From Parapedobacter tibetensis (GTDB taxonomy: Bacteria > Bacteroidota > Bacteroidia > Sphingobacteriales > Sphingobacteriaceae), in NCBI RefSeq assembly GCF_024643205.1, contig NZ_JAMKQJ010000012.1, positions 62,001-126,000 of the forward strand: DNA of 64,000 nt, read 5' to 3'. Below, piece by piece: positions 18,510 to 27,411 of this stretch (its first letter is position 1; each line of letters starts with the position of its first letter). The position numbers and the translations under genes are program-made. The notes beneath the pieces are model-generated. The model made no database searches and was not told the origin of the DNA. It saw nothing but the letters and a program-made list of their open reading frames with translations.

Positions 18510-19046
18510 CTACAAATTGGCGAGGAACCGTGTGACCGCTTCCAGTGCATGCGTAAACCGCTCCTCCCTCAATCCCGACACAACCGCATAGTTCGCTCCG
18601 ATTGCCTGTAATTCGCGATGCCATACCTGCATGAAATGCTCCCTAAGGTCCGGAAAATCTCGTAATGGATCATCCACCCAAGGCAAGTCGATATCCATCA
18701 AGAGGTAAAACTCATAACTAGGTGTTTCCAGTGCTTCGTGTATCTCGCGGGGTGTATGGCCAAAAAGGTGGTCGCACCATACCTTCATCGTGAGGAACAT
18801 GGTATCGCATATCAGGAGGTTGTTCTGTGCAAGGGGCAGCAGGCTCCGCTCCAAGGCCAATTGGCCATAGAACATGTTCATTTCATCCTGTAGCGTGTAT
18901 TCGCGGTTTAGATGTCGACAGTATTCACGCGCATATTCCGGCACGCATACAGTGCCGTAATGACGGGCCAACTGTTCGGCAATGCTCGATTTGCCCGTTG
19001 ATTCGGGCCCGACAACCGCTATTTTTATCAGTTGCTTGCTATCCAT
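18510..19046 (-). CDS. P-loop kinase, probable nicotinamide riboside kinase (NadR C-terminal-like)
   Basis: This kinase probably phosphorylates nicotinamide riboside to NMN for NAD salvage. The Walker A motif is VVGPESTGKSS near residue 12. CVPEYAREYCR and LLICDTMFLTMKVW match the kinase domain of NadR. The usual NadR N-terminal regulator and nucleotidylyltransferase domains are absent; the protein is 178 residues long. Its start overlaps the 3' end of the PnuC transporter gene by 19 bp, so uptake and trapping of NR are co-expressed. The substrate is inferred from that pairing. Confidence 0.82.
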   Translation of the reverse strand: MDSKQLIKIAVVGPESTGKSSIAEQLARHYGTVCVPEYAREYCRHLNREYTLQDEMNMFYGQLALERSLLPLAQNNLLICDTMFLTMKVWCDHLFGHTPREIHEALETPSYEFYLLMDIDLPWVDDPLRDFPDLREHFMQVWHRELQAIGANYAVVSGLREERFTHALEAVTRFLANL

Positions 19047-19633
19047 GTCTTCCTCCAGTCCCGGTATCCGGTATATGCGATGATGGCAAAAGCCAAGTAC
19101 AATACCGCAGTCAGTGTTAATCCCTTATATACATATAATGGAATATAGCAAATATCAACAATAATCCAAAGCAACCAGTTTTGCAGTACTTTTCGTGACA
19201 TGAGAAATTGGGCCACAAAACTGAGCGCCGTACAGGTGCCGTCTATAAAAGGCACATCCGTATCGGTAAAATGGCTTAAAAACAATCCCAGCAAAAAGGC
19301 CAATACGGTGGTGAGCGCCACTACGCCGGTAATCTGTTTGGTACTCAGTGACACAATTGGTTTCATATCCTGCGTGTCTCTTTTTGCCCAATAGTACCAT
19401 CCATATATAGCCGTACCAAGAAAATAAAACTGCAGTGCAGCATCGCCATATAGCTTACTTTGATAAAATAGTATAGCATATGCAGAAACACTGAGTATAC
19501 TGATCGGCCAATTGAGGATATGCTGACGAGCAGCAAGATACACACAAACAAAGCCTGTGATGGTTCCAAACCACTCCAGAGCAGATGTCTGCCGGAATTG
19601 GTCAACTAACAGCTCGAAAAAAGAGACATCCAT
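19028..19633 (-). CDS. pnuC: PnuC-family nicotinamide riboside transporter
   Basis: PnuC facilitates nicotinamide riboside diffusion across the inner membrane. About seven hydrophobic segments are seen across 201 residues. EWFGTITGFVCVYLAARQHILNWP, YGWYYWAKR and the closing YTGYRDWRKTW match the family. The frame is open to 19708, but the ATG at 19633 gives the usual short cytoplasmic start MDVSFFELL. It is coupled to the NadR-like kinase gene. Thiamine transporters (PnuT) are related, but no TPP riboswitch or thiamine gene is nearby, so NR is favoured. Confidence 0.85.
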   Translation of the reverse strand: MDVSFFELLVDQFRQTSALEWFGTITGFVCVYLAARQHILNWPISILSVSAYAILFYQSKLYGDAALQFYFLGTAIYGWYYWAKRDTQDMKPIVSLSTKQITGVVALTTVLAFLLGLFLSHFTDTDVPFIDGTCTALSFVAQFLMSRKVLQNWLLWIIVDICYIPLYVYKGLTLTAVLYLAFAIIAYTGYRDWRKTWIASN

Positions 19634-19673
19634 AATTTGTCCAAGATCGTTCTTTGGCAATAGCTGACACAAA

Positions 19674-19704
19674 AATGGCCAACCAAACGAATTGGCTGGC
19701 CATT
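19674..19704 (-). terminator. Terminator after the small beta-barrel gene
   Basis: AATGGCCAACCAA (19674-19686) pairs with TTGGCTGGCCATT (19692-19704), with one G-U pair. On the minus strand it is followed by TTTTTG. It lies between the beta-barrel stop (19726) and the pnuC start (19633). Confidence 0.8.
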
Positions 19705-19725
19705 GCACTTTTTATCTTTTAACCA

Positions 19726-20232
19726 TTAAAACGTGTACCTTGCGGTCACACCTCCATTGGCGTAAAAATTTTCACGGCCTCGAAAGTCAGAGCCGTTCAC
19801 GATATGGATTGTAGGTCTGATGTCTGCTGAAAAAGCAAAGGGTGCATTTTTTAACTTGTAGTCCACACCGCCTGTTGGATAAATTCCAGCATTGAAGCCA
19901 TCTACGTCATCAACATCAGAAAAGGTATTGGATAGCACAACACCTCCACCTACGAACCATTTGAATCCTGCAATGTCTCCGATGGGAAAATGATGTTGGT
20001 ACGCACCAGAAAAAGAAAGGTTTGTCCGCTTGGCCCACCCTGAATAAGGCCGGAATCCCAGGTCAAACTCTAAAGCACCCGGTTGGCTGATGAATGTCTT
20101 GAAAGCAACGGCGACAGCATCATAATACCCCGAACCTAAGCGGATACCAATTGAATTTTTGTAATCACTTTGTGCAGACACCGTCATGGTACATACAGCG
20201 AAAAAAGCTAACAACGTCAATTTAATTTTCAT
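19726..20232 (-). CDS. Small outer-membrane beta-barrel protein
   Basis: The 168-residue protein has a signal peptide ending in MTVSAQ (about 21 residues) and then alternating beta strands, with repeats of Gly/aromatic residues, finishing ARYTF. The terminal Phe is the usual signal for outer-membrane insertion. This fits an eight-stranded porin-like barrel. The frame is open upstream to 20367, but only the ATG at 20232 produces a clean signal peptide. A minus-strand -7-like box, TACTTTTG (20282-20275), fits that start. A specific function cannot be assigned. Confidence 0.8.
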   Translation of the reverse strand: MKIKLTLLAFFAVCTMTVSAQSDYKNSIGIRLGSGYYDAVAVAFKTFISQPGALEFDLGFRPYSGWAKRTNLSFSGAYQHHFPIGDIAGFKWFVGGGVVLSNTFSDVDDVDGFNAGIYPTGGVDYKLKNAPFAFSADIRPTIHIVNGSDFRGRENFYANGGVTARYTF

Positions 20233-20374
20233 AATGTAATTTCTAATTAATATTATCTCCCTATTTTTAATTCCCAAAAGTAGACTTTTATTCGCATTCT
20301 GAAAAAAAAAGTTAGTGACGGCTAACAAAATACCTAAAAAGTGGTAGGATAGAAATCGCTTCATCAAAAATAAT

Positions 20375-20407
20375 TAATCGTTTATTTCATAAAAAAATGT
20401 ATCTTTG
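20375..20407 (+). promoter_or_regulatory. Promoter of carB
   Basis: The -7 box TATCTTTG lies at 20400-20407 in the strong context ATGTATCTTTGCAC. The transcript leader of about 100 nt contains a short inverted repeat (CCGAC/GTCGG around 20412-20427), but no known riboswitch was recognised. Confidence 0.7.
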
Positions 20408-20511
20408 CACTCCGACAAAACAGTCGGAATATCCTACCAAGATTCCCCGGGCTTTCTCACTGTTTTGGCGCCATAAAATAGTTGGAAATTGTTAACATTT
20501 TTCTCCATATA

Positions 20512-23328
20512 ATGCCCAGAAACACCTCCATTAATTCTGTATTGATCATCGGCTCAGGCCCAATTGTCATCGGACAAGCTTGCGAATTTGACTATTCTGG
20601 TTCTCAGGCTGCCCTTTCACTTAAAGAGGAAGGAATTAAAGTATCCATCATCAACTCCAACCCAGCTACCATCATGACCGACAAAGTTATTGCCGATCAT
20701 GTGTATTTGCTGCCCTTGACATGCGAGAGTATCGAAACCATCTTGCAGGAGCAGCACATAGACGCTGTACTGCCTACCATGGGCGGACAGACAGCGCTCA
20801 ACCTATGCATTGAAGCTGATGAACGTGGTCTTTGGAAAAAATACAACATAGAAATTATTGGAGTAGATGTGGCCGCCATCGAAAAAACCGAAAACCGTGA
20901 AGCGTTTAGGAAACTCATGGTAGATATCGGTATCGGCGTGGCCAAATCCAAAATCGCCAATTCATTCCTTGAGGGAAAAGAAGCAGCCCAGGAGATTGGT
21001 TTTCCTTTAGTTATCCGGCCGTCCTACACCTTGGGAGGCACCGGTGGTGGCTTTGTCCATAAAAAGGAAGATTTTGAGGTAGCACTCAGCCGTGGGCTGC
21101 AAGCATCGCCTACGCATGAGGTATTGGTAGAGCAGGCCGTATTAGGTTGGAAGGAATTCGAATTGGAGTTGCTCCGCGATAGCAATGATAATGTAATCAT
21201 CATTTGTACTATCGAGAACTTCGACCCGATGGGTATCCATACAGGCGACTCGATTACCGTAGCCCCGGGCATGACACTAAGTGACCGCTGCTACCAAGAT
21301 ATGCGTAATCAAGCCATCCAGATGATGCGTGCCATTGGCAATTTCGCCGGAGGGTGTAACGTACAATTTTCCGTCAATCCGGAAAATGAAGACATCATTG
21401 CTATCGAAATCAATCCGCGTGTATCACGTTCTTCCGCATTGGCTTCCAAAGCCACCGGATATCCCATTGCCAAGATTGCATCCAAACTGGCGATTGGCTA
21501 CAACCTTGACGAAATTGAAAATCAGATTACCAAAACCACCTCGGCTTACTTCGAACCCACGCTCGACTATGTGATTGTAAAGGTTCCCCGTTGGAATTTT
21601 GCCAAATTCAAGGGAGCTAACCGGGAACTTGGCCTACAGATGAAATCCGTGGGTGAAGTGATGGCCATTGGCCGCACGTTCATCGAAGCCCTGCAGAAGG
21701 CCTGCCAAAGCCTGGAAACTGGCCGCCATGGACTTGGAGCCGATGGGAAGCAAATCCGGAACCTAGAAGAAATCATGTACAGCCTCGAACATCCGAGCAG
21801 CGACCGCCTCTTCCATATCAAGGATGCTTTTGAGTTAGGCGTGCCCCTTGAATCCATTCGCAAGATTACCCATATCGACAAATGGTTCTTATCGCAAATC
21901 CAAGAGCTGGTGCTCTTGGAAACCGAATTGCGTCGCTACCAGCTGTACAACATCCCAAAAGATTTCTTCCTATCGCTGAAGCAAAAAGGGTATTCGGATG
22001 TGCAAATCGCTTGGCTGCTTGGCAATGTCTCTGAAGATGATGTATACAACCGACGCGTACAATTGGGCATCAAGCGGGTGTATAAGATGGTAGATACCTG
22101 CGCTGCTGAATTTCAAGCGCAGACCCCATATTACTACTCCACGTTTGAACATGAAAATGAGTCCATCGCATCAGATAAGAAGAAAATTATCGTGCTTGGC
22201 TCCGGTCCCAATCGAATTGGGCAAGGTATCGAGTTTGATTACTCATGCGTGCATGGTCTGCTGGCCGCCAAAGAGGCCGGGTATGAAGCCATCATGATCA
22301 ACTGTAACCCGGAAACGGTGTCCACAGATTTCAATATGGCAGACAAGCTCTACTTTGAACCCGTTTATTGGGAGCATGTCCGTGAAATCATTGAGCTGGA
22401 AAAACCGGAAGGCGTCATCGTGCAGCTAGGTGGGCAAACCGCCCTGAAGATGGCCGAGCAGCTGGAAACCAATGGCATCAAAATCATCGGCACCTCATTC
22501 CAGAACATGGATTTGGCCGAAGACCGCGGCAGCTTCTCCGATCTGTTGAAGGAATTGGATATCCCCTACCCCCAATACGGTGTGGCTGAAAGTGCCGAAG
22601 AAGCACTTCAAGTGGCCAAAGAGGTGGGTTACCCAGTGCTGGTTCGCCCCAGCTATGTGCTAGGTGGGGAGCGAATGAGCATCGTTATCAACGACGAAGA
22701 ACTTGAAACGGCTGTTGTTAAACTCCTGCGCAATTTACCCGGCAACCGGGTGTTGATCGATCATTTCCTCGACCGCGCCGAGGAGGCAGAATCCGATTCC
22801 ATCTGCGATGGCGAAGATGTCCACATCATCGGTATGATGGAACACATCGAACCCGCTGGTATCCACTCTGGCGATTCCAGTGCCGTATTGCCCCCGTTCA
22901 GTTTGCCAGCAGCTGTGCAACAAAAAATGGAAGAATATACCATAAAACTGGCCAAAGCATTGAATGTAAGCGGACTGCTCAATATCCAGTTTGCGATAAA
23001 GGACGAAAAAGTATATGTGATAGAAGCCAACCCACGGGCATCACGTACCGTTCCTTTTATCGCGAAGGCATATGATGTACCTTATATCAATATTGCTACC
23101 AAAGTGATGCTTGGCGCAAACAAACTGAAGGATTTTACCATTGAGCGCAAGCTAACCGGGTATGCTATCAAAGAACCAATATTCTCCTTTGATAAGTTCC
23201 CGGATGTGGATAAACAGTTGGGGCCGGAAATGAAATCGACTGGTGAGGCCATTCGCTTCATCAAGGATTTAGAGGATCCATTTTTCAGGGAAATGTACGC
23301 GAAGAAATCGATGTATTTGAGTAAGTAA
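20512..23328 (+). CDS. carB: Carbamoyl phosphate synthase large subunit (short form)
   Basis: CarB makes carbamoyl phosphate from bicarbonate, ATP and glutamine-derived ammonia for pyrimidine and arginine synthesis. Two homologous halves are clear: VLIIGSGPIVIGQACEFDYSG at the N-terminus and VLGSGPNRIGQGIEFDYSC near residue 560. Each half has an ATP-grasp domain (RPSYTLGGTGGG; RPSYVLGGE). The protein is 938 residues, whereas E. coli CarB has 1073. It ends shortly after the second ATP-grasp half, so the C-terminal MGS-like regulatory domain that binds UMP and ornithine is missing. A TTG start at 20482 is possible, but the ATG at 20512 gives the normal N-terminus. carA is not adjacent. Confidence 0.95.
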   Translation: MPRNTSINSVLIIGSGPIVIGQACEFDYSGSQAALSLKEEGIKVSIINSNPATIMTDKVIADHVYLLPLTCESIETILQEQHIDAVLPTMGGQTALNLCIEADERGLWKKYNIEIIGVDVAAIEKTENREAFRKLMVDIGIGVAKSKIANSFLEGKEAAQEIGFPLVIRPSYTLGGTGGGFVHKKEDFEVALSRGLQASPTHEVLVEQAVLGWKEFELELLRDSNDNVIIICTIENFDPMGIHTGDSITVAPGMTLSDRCYQDMRNQAIQMMRAIGNFAGGCNVQFSVNPENEDIIAIEINPRVSRSSALASKATGYPIAKIASKLAIGYNLDEIENQITKTTSAYFEPTLDYVIVKVPRWNFAKFKGANRELGLQMKSVGEVMAIGRTFIEALQKACQSLETGRHGLGADGKQIRNLEEIMYSLEHPSSDRLFHIKDAFELGVPLESIRKITHIDKWFLSQIQELVLLETELRRYQLYNIPKDFFLSLKQKGYSDVQIAWLLGNVSEDDVYNRRVQLGIKRVYKMVDTCAAEFQAQTPYYYSTFEHENESIASDKKKIIVLGSGPNRIGQGIEFDYSCVHGLLAAKEAGYEAIMINCNPETVSTDFNMADKLYFEPVYWEHVREIIELEKPEGVIVQLGGQTALKMAEQLETNGIKIIGTSFQNMDLAEDRGSFSDLLKELDIPYPQYGVAESAEEALQVAKEVGYPVLVRPSYVLGGERMSIVINDEELETAVVKLLRNLPGNRVLIDHFLDRAEEAESDSICDGEDVHIIGMMEHIEPAGIHSGDSSAVLPPFSLPAAVQQKMEEYTIKLAKALNVSGLLNIQFAIKDEKVYVIEANPRASRTVPFIAKAYDVPYINIATKVMLGANKLKDFTIERKLTGYAIKEPIFSFDKFPDVDKQLGPEMKSTGEAIRFIKDLEDPFFREMYAKKSMYLSK

Positions 23329-23357
23329 GATAATTAATCATAAAGTATAACCCTTTC

Positions 23358-25550
23358 TTACAAACTAATAGCCTGCTTGAGAATCACGTCCTGGTCTCTT
23401 AAAAGTTCTTCAAGGGTTCTTTTCACCTCAATATCCGGGGCGATGCCGACATTTTGTGTCTCTGTCCCATTCGGAAACATAACCCGTGCCCCTGAGAACG
23501 CGAGTTTATACTTATTTACGCCCACTACCGGAATCCAGGTCACATTTCCGTTTGATCCGCAGGTATTTCTCCCGATAAATACCGCATCTTCTACCCCGGC
23601 TTTCAGCTGCATGGTGACGGTTTCCGGATAGCTCTTACTATTTTCCGAAACCAGCACCACTACCTTTCCGGAGAACAAATAATCTTTGTTTGGGGATATG
23701 GCTTGGGGGACTACTTTCACGTAACCCGGAACTCGAATGGGCATTGAGAACCTCACAAATTCCTCTTGCTCTTTAAATAAAAAGTTCCAATTATAATTAG
23801 CTTTGGGACGGTCTCGCATATCGATAATGAGCTTCTTTACATTTTTGAGCAAACCAACGTCATCAAATTGTTTTTCCCAATAACCACTGTTGAGATAAAG
23901 CGTCGTATCGTTCACCCGCCATACGCCCTTGTGCGCTGCTGCAAAGTGACTGGGCTTTTTAGCATCTTTCATGAGCTTCATCGCGTCTGCGAACATAGAC
24001 GGATCAAACCGAAAGCCAACATCCTGTTGCACCGAATCCGTTAGATAGACCAACCGGATGGAATCATTGACGACCGGCATATAACTCAATAATTCACCTT
24101 GTACTTCATTGCCGTTTATAATGTGTTCCAAAACATCGTCCCGGCCGGTACTAATGTGTTCGGCCAGTAGTGCGATATGCGCTGCTATGGGACGGTTATT
24201 GATTTTCAGTATACGACTTCCTTTCTGCAAACCTGTAGCGGCCTGGAATGCGGGGCTCACCTGTTTTACATATACTTCGCCGTTCAGTACACGGAGTTTA
24301 ACAGGCATCATAGGCGTAAAACCGTTGAATACAGTAGAAGTCACCGTCGATGCACGGCATGGGAGCGCGGTGTGGGCATCATTAATTGCGGCATTCAATC
24401 GAAGCAGGGCACGACCATAAGCGTTGCCGGTAGTCGCATTGACAAATACCGGGATCATTTGTTCCAGTATCGTGTCCCACTTATCGGCTACCGTGTATTT
24501 ATAAGGGTAATAGTATTGGATAATGTTCCAGTACCTAAACAGCATCAATATCCGTTCATTTGCGGTCGGAACCGGATTCCCATGGCGTTTTTCCTCAAAA
24601 AACTGAGCCGCACCATCCCTTGGACTGATGCGTTCGTCTGCAGCATCCCAGGTGGCGACGTATTTGTTGGCGAATGGCTGATAATGGTTTCTTGCTTTGC
24701 TCAACAAGGATCGCGTCTGTCCATCAAGCACATCGTTTTGCTCGATCCATGCGTCATCTATGTTGATCCGTTCGGCATCGGTAAACGTGCGTATAGTTTT
24801 CCCGACAATAGCCGCAGTATCCGGATAAGCAAGCTGAAGCCAACGGTCAATGATTCCCTTGGAATTGTTCTTCGTGTTTGAACCGAACAGACTGTCGAGG
24901 CTATGGATCAAAACTTGATCCCAATCCATATCGTCATTGCTGATGTTAGGCCCATGGTATTTAAGCAATCCCCAAACCTTTCCCATTACAGCTAGTTGTT
25001 TGCGGAAGGAAGGGTCTTCAACGCGTTGTGCGTATTGCCGCTGCCACTCCTTGGTATATTCGCCCTGTGTGAGGGTAGAATGAACCTTTGACAAGCGCAT
25101 GGCAGACCTACCAGTCAGCATAAAGTGTATGGCCATTGAGTCGACCGGCGTGTCGACGACTATATTGATAGCTTGTTCCGTAGAAGGATACATCGCCGAC
25201 TTACTCAATGGTAAGTTTACGTAAATCGGAAAGGTTTTGTTATGGGTGCCGATAATGATGACCGAAATATTGGATGTCGTATCGAATAACGCCATGCTAT
25301 CGATACGAAAGCGCAGTGTCATTCCTCCTTTTTCGAGATCCTTGAAACGGAATGTTTTGGTGATGTACGTCGTATCGGGTGCATTTTTGTTGGTCCATTC
25401 AATCGGTTCGTGGTTACCTGAGGTGGTATGTAATGTTCCATTTCTAACCTGGTCCTTGTATTCCCATGGCCCCTCAAAAATGACTTGTTGGGAAAAACAA
25501 ATCTGGTTGATGAACGCGAGGAAAAAGATAATTGAATAACGAATGGTCAT
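23358..25550 (-). CDS. Secreted S41-family (tail-specific protease-like) protein
   Basis: The 730-residue protein has a signal peptide (ending about CFSQQ, residue 21), a beta-rich N-terminal domain (25-180), helical linker, a PDZ-like domain (about 395-470; YVKQVSPAFQAATGLQKGSRILKIN) and a C-terminal S41 protease fold. The expected nucleophile segment reads VLVSENSKSYPETV, with Ser where S41 enzymes have it. The later GRNTCGSNG matches the region that normally carries the base, but no clear Lys is visible there, so activity is uncertain. It would act in the periplasm or at the surface. Its start lies 39 bp from a 174-bp repeat that also precedes the XRE regulator gene at 43454. Confidence 0.75.
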   Translation of the reverse strand: MTIRYSIIFFLAFINQICFSQQVIFEGPWEYKDQVRNGTLHTTSGNHEPIEWTNKNAPDTTYITKTFRFKDLEKGGMTLRFRIDSMALFDTTSNISVIIIGTHNKTFPIYVNLPLSKSAMYPSTEQAINIVVDTPVDSMAIHFMLTGRSAMRLSKVHSTLTQGEYTKEWQRQYAQRVEDPSFRKQLAVMGKVWGLLKYHGPNISNDDMDWDQVLIHSLDSLFGSNTKNNSKGIIDRWLQLAYPDTAAIVGKTIRTFTDAERINIDDAWIEQNDVLDGQTRSLLSKARNHYQPFANKYVATWDAADERISPRDGAAQFFEEKRHGNPVPTANERILMLFRYWNIIQYYYPYKYTVADKWDTILEQMIPVFVNATTGNAYGRALLRLNAAINDAHTALPCRASTVTSTVFNGFTPMMPVKLRVLNGEVYVKQVSPAFQAATGLQKGSRILKINNRPIAAHIALLAEHISTGRDDVLEHIINGNEVQGELLSYMPVVNDSIRLVYLTDSVQQDVGFRFDPSMFADAMKLMKDAKKPSHFAAAHKGVWRVNDTTLYLNSGYWEKQFDDVGLLKNVKKLIIDMRDRPKANYNWNFLFKEQEEFVRFSMPIRVPGYVKVVPQAISPNKDYLFSGKVVVLVSENSKSYPETVTMQLKAGVEDAVFIGRNTCGSNGNVTWIPVVGVNKYKLAFSGARVMFPNGTETQNVGIAPDIEVKRTLEELLRDQDVILKQAISL

Positions 25551-25588
25551 AACTGTTTTGATTATTTTTTCTTTATGGCTAGCTTATA

Positions 25589-25762
25589 TTGAACTCGTTT
25601 AAACTTTTTTCTTCTTTAATCCTCCTTAGGAACAATAGGCTGTTAGCTTGTCGAGCTATTGAAATATCGAACGAAGCGATTAACAAGACAAAGGAAAATA
25701 AAAATCCTATTCCTCCTTCACACCTAAATTGTGGGAAATACTACCCCAATTTAGGTGATATA
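25589..25762. repeat. 174-bp direct repeat, copy 1 (left flank of the peptide cluster)
   Basis: This block is matched without gaps by 43490-43663; comparing by eye I count about 12 mismatches, that is about 93% identity. It contains a perfect 11-bp inverted repeat, CACCTAAATTG (25721-25731) and CAATTTAGGTG (25747-25757). Its left edge lies 39 bp upstream of the S41 gene start, read on the minus strand. It may mark the border of an acquired island or be a duplicated leader/promoter. A short open frame across it is probably not a gene. Confidence 0.9.
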
Positions 25763-25845
25763 ACAGGGGATGATGAGCTCAGTGATTCTTTTCCCTGACG
25801 AGGTATAAGCATACCAATATTTATGACTGAATTTATAACTGTCCT

Positions 25846-26304
25846 CTATCGAATGCTCTTCTCCAAAAATCGATCATTAGTCCCAGCAAGCTGAATCAAA
25901 GCCAATCCCATTCCAGCTAGGCCATGGCCTATCCCACAATCTCCAGTTAAATTATCAATGTACTCTGCAGTGCCATTTTCTGAGTTTGTCTTTTGCGTTA
26001 TAAATTGTTCTTTGTCAGCCCATGAAAATACTTTTTCTACGAAATTCAGCTTATCGATTGTATAGTAATTTTCATATAATAGGTCAAATAGTACAGCCTT
26101 ATAATATTCAGCACGTGGGTTTTCATTGGAGGATCGTGCTCGACAATTTATGGAAATGTCTTTAATTAAGTCCTCACATTCCGCTTTTCTCTTTTGGCTG
26201 GTTATGTGCGGTAATACGTTTTGGATAGTTTGAAGAAAAATGTAGCGCTCTATCAACGTATCAAATTTAACTGACGATTTAAAATACAGAGGTAAAATAT
26301 TCAA
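25846..26304 (-). CDS. LanC-like C-terminal fragment (possible truncated cyclase)
   Basis: The last 45 residues (GDCGIGHGLAGMGLALIQLAG) resemble the closing repeat of lanthionine cyclases of the LanC family. Those proteins are about 400 residues and carry His/Cys zinc ligands in several repeats. This frame is only 152 residues and lacks the CHG-type zinc motif; one Cys and one His lie in the fragment. The N-terminal 100 residues are helical and unassigned. It is the last gene of the minus-strand cluster, 25 bp after a glycosyltransferase. It may be a relic, or a shortened protein kept for substrate binding. The LanC link is suggestive, not proven. Confidence 0.45.
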   Translation of the reverse strand: MNILPLYFKSSVKFDTLIERYIFLQTIQNVLPHITSQKRKAECEDLIKDISINCRARSSNENPRAEYYKAVLFDLLYENYYTIDKLNFVEKVFSWADKEQFITQKTNSENGTAEYIDNLTGDCGIGHGLAGMGLALIQLAGTNDRFLEKSIR

Positions 26305-26329
26305 TAAAAACTCAGTCCGGTGAAAAACG

Positions 26330-27220
26330 TTACCTAGTACTAAAAGCTATCAGGATAGCCCTGATTTTCTTCAATACCTGTCTTCCGAGCTTTATCGATT
26401 GCAACGTGAATCTATAGACTTCTTTTTTAAGATTACGTTCCCAGAGTAACGGACGCCATGCCAGGTGGTCTATTAAATAATGTAGAACTTCATTTCTTTC
26501 ATCAAAAAAACCTCCTCTCAACCAGGAGGCATATTCATCTAGACCATATTGAATTTTCAGATTCCCACTTGTCTCCTCACTGGTCTGCTTTGGAACTATT
26601 GTTCGTATACCCGCCTTGATTTTGCACATTGCAGATAAGTGCATGTCTTCTGCAGTCTCAAGGGTAAATGGACTCGCACTCCAAAAATAGTCTAGCCATT
26701 GGCGTTTAAAAAGCCAACCATTACAACCAAAGTCAACAACTGTATTTTTGAAACAAAGATTCTGCGAACCTTGCCTTGGGACATCTCCGAAAAAGAACTG
26801 GTTAACATTTTCTAGCCGCTCAGGGAAATAGTCTCCTTTTGGGATAATTCTACCTGCACTACTTATAATTGCATTTTCTTTTTCGCACAACTGCAACGAT
26901 TTTATTAGCCAGTTAGAAGAGGGGATAACGTCGTCGTCCAATATCCAGACATAATTTGTCTTAACATATCGGGCCAATGAAAAGCGACCGAAATATTTAA
27001 GGTCAACCGAAGAATGTAAATGTTCGACGAACGGGAACTTTGCCAAAGTAGCGGAAACATCGACATAATTTTTACATTGATATACCCATATTGCATTAGG
27101 CGTTACCGTCTGTGATAACATTGATTCAATTTGTTCCTCCAAATGATTTCGTTTCCAAACGGTAAGTATTACGGTAACAGTGTTATTTTCGTTGTACATC
27201 GTATTATGTAAATTGTCCAT
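26330..27220 (-). CDS. GT-A-fold glycosyltransferase (family 2-like)
   Basis: This cytoplasmic enzyme should transfer a sugar from a nucleotide donor. The N-terminal VTVILTVWKRNHLEEQIESML is a typical GT-A start. The metal-binding acidic motif is VWILDDDVIP, around residue 95. DFGCNGWLFKR and TAEDMHLSAMCK match later catalytic positions of the family. The length is 296 residues. It is one of three glycosyltransferases in the cluster, between the LanB-type dehydratase and the LanC-like fragment. The acceptor could be the peptide; that is inferred from context. Confidence 0.75.
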   Translation of the reverse strand: MDNLHNTMYNENNTVTVILTVWKRNHLEEQIESMLSQTVTPNAIWVYQCKNYVDVSATLAKFPFVEHLHSSVDLKYFGRFSLARYVKTNYVWILDDDVIPSSNWLIKSLQLCEKENAIISSAGRIIPKGDYFPERLENVNQFFFGDVPRQGSQNLCFKNTVVDFGCNGWLFKRQWLDYFWSASPFTLETAEDMHLSAMCKIKAGIRTIVPKQTSEETSGNLKIQYGLDEYASWLRGGFFDERNEVLHYLIDHLAWRPLLWERNLKKEVYRFTLQSIKLGRQVLKKIRAILIAFSTR

Positions 27221-27411
27221 ACGTTATAGTAATATTTGTACTTAAAATGATCGTCTGTTTATTTATCTTATGCGTGAAAGCCACACTAAATGTCCCAGGT
27301 TATTAATTTACAAATCAATTTTGATAAACGAGCATGTATACGTAGTTCAAGGCTCTAAGACTATAGTAATTAGGTCGATACTATGTTGCAGCCTTCTGTA
27401 AACGTAAACAA

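Noticed and set aside
19634..19725. TPP or other riboswitch before pnuC
   Set aside because: Only the terminator of the upstream gene was found; no conserved riboswitch core was seen.
25846..26304. Calling this a complete LanC cyclase
   Set aside because: It has under half the usual length and no zinc-ligand motif set.
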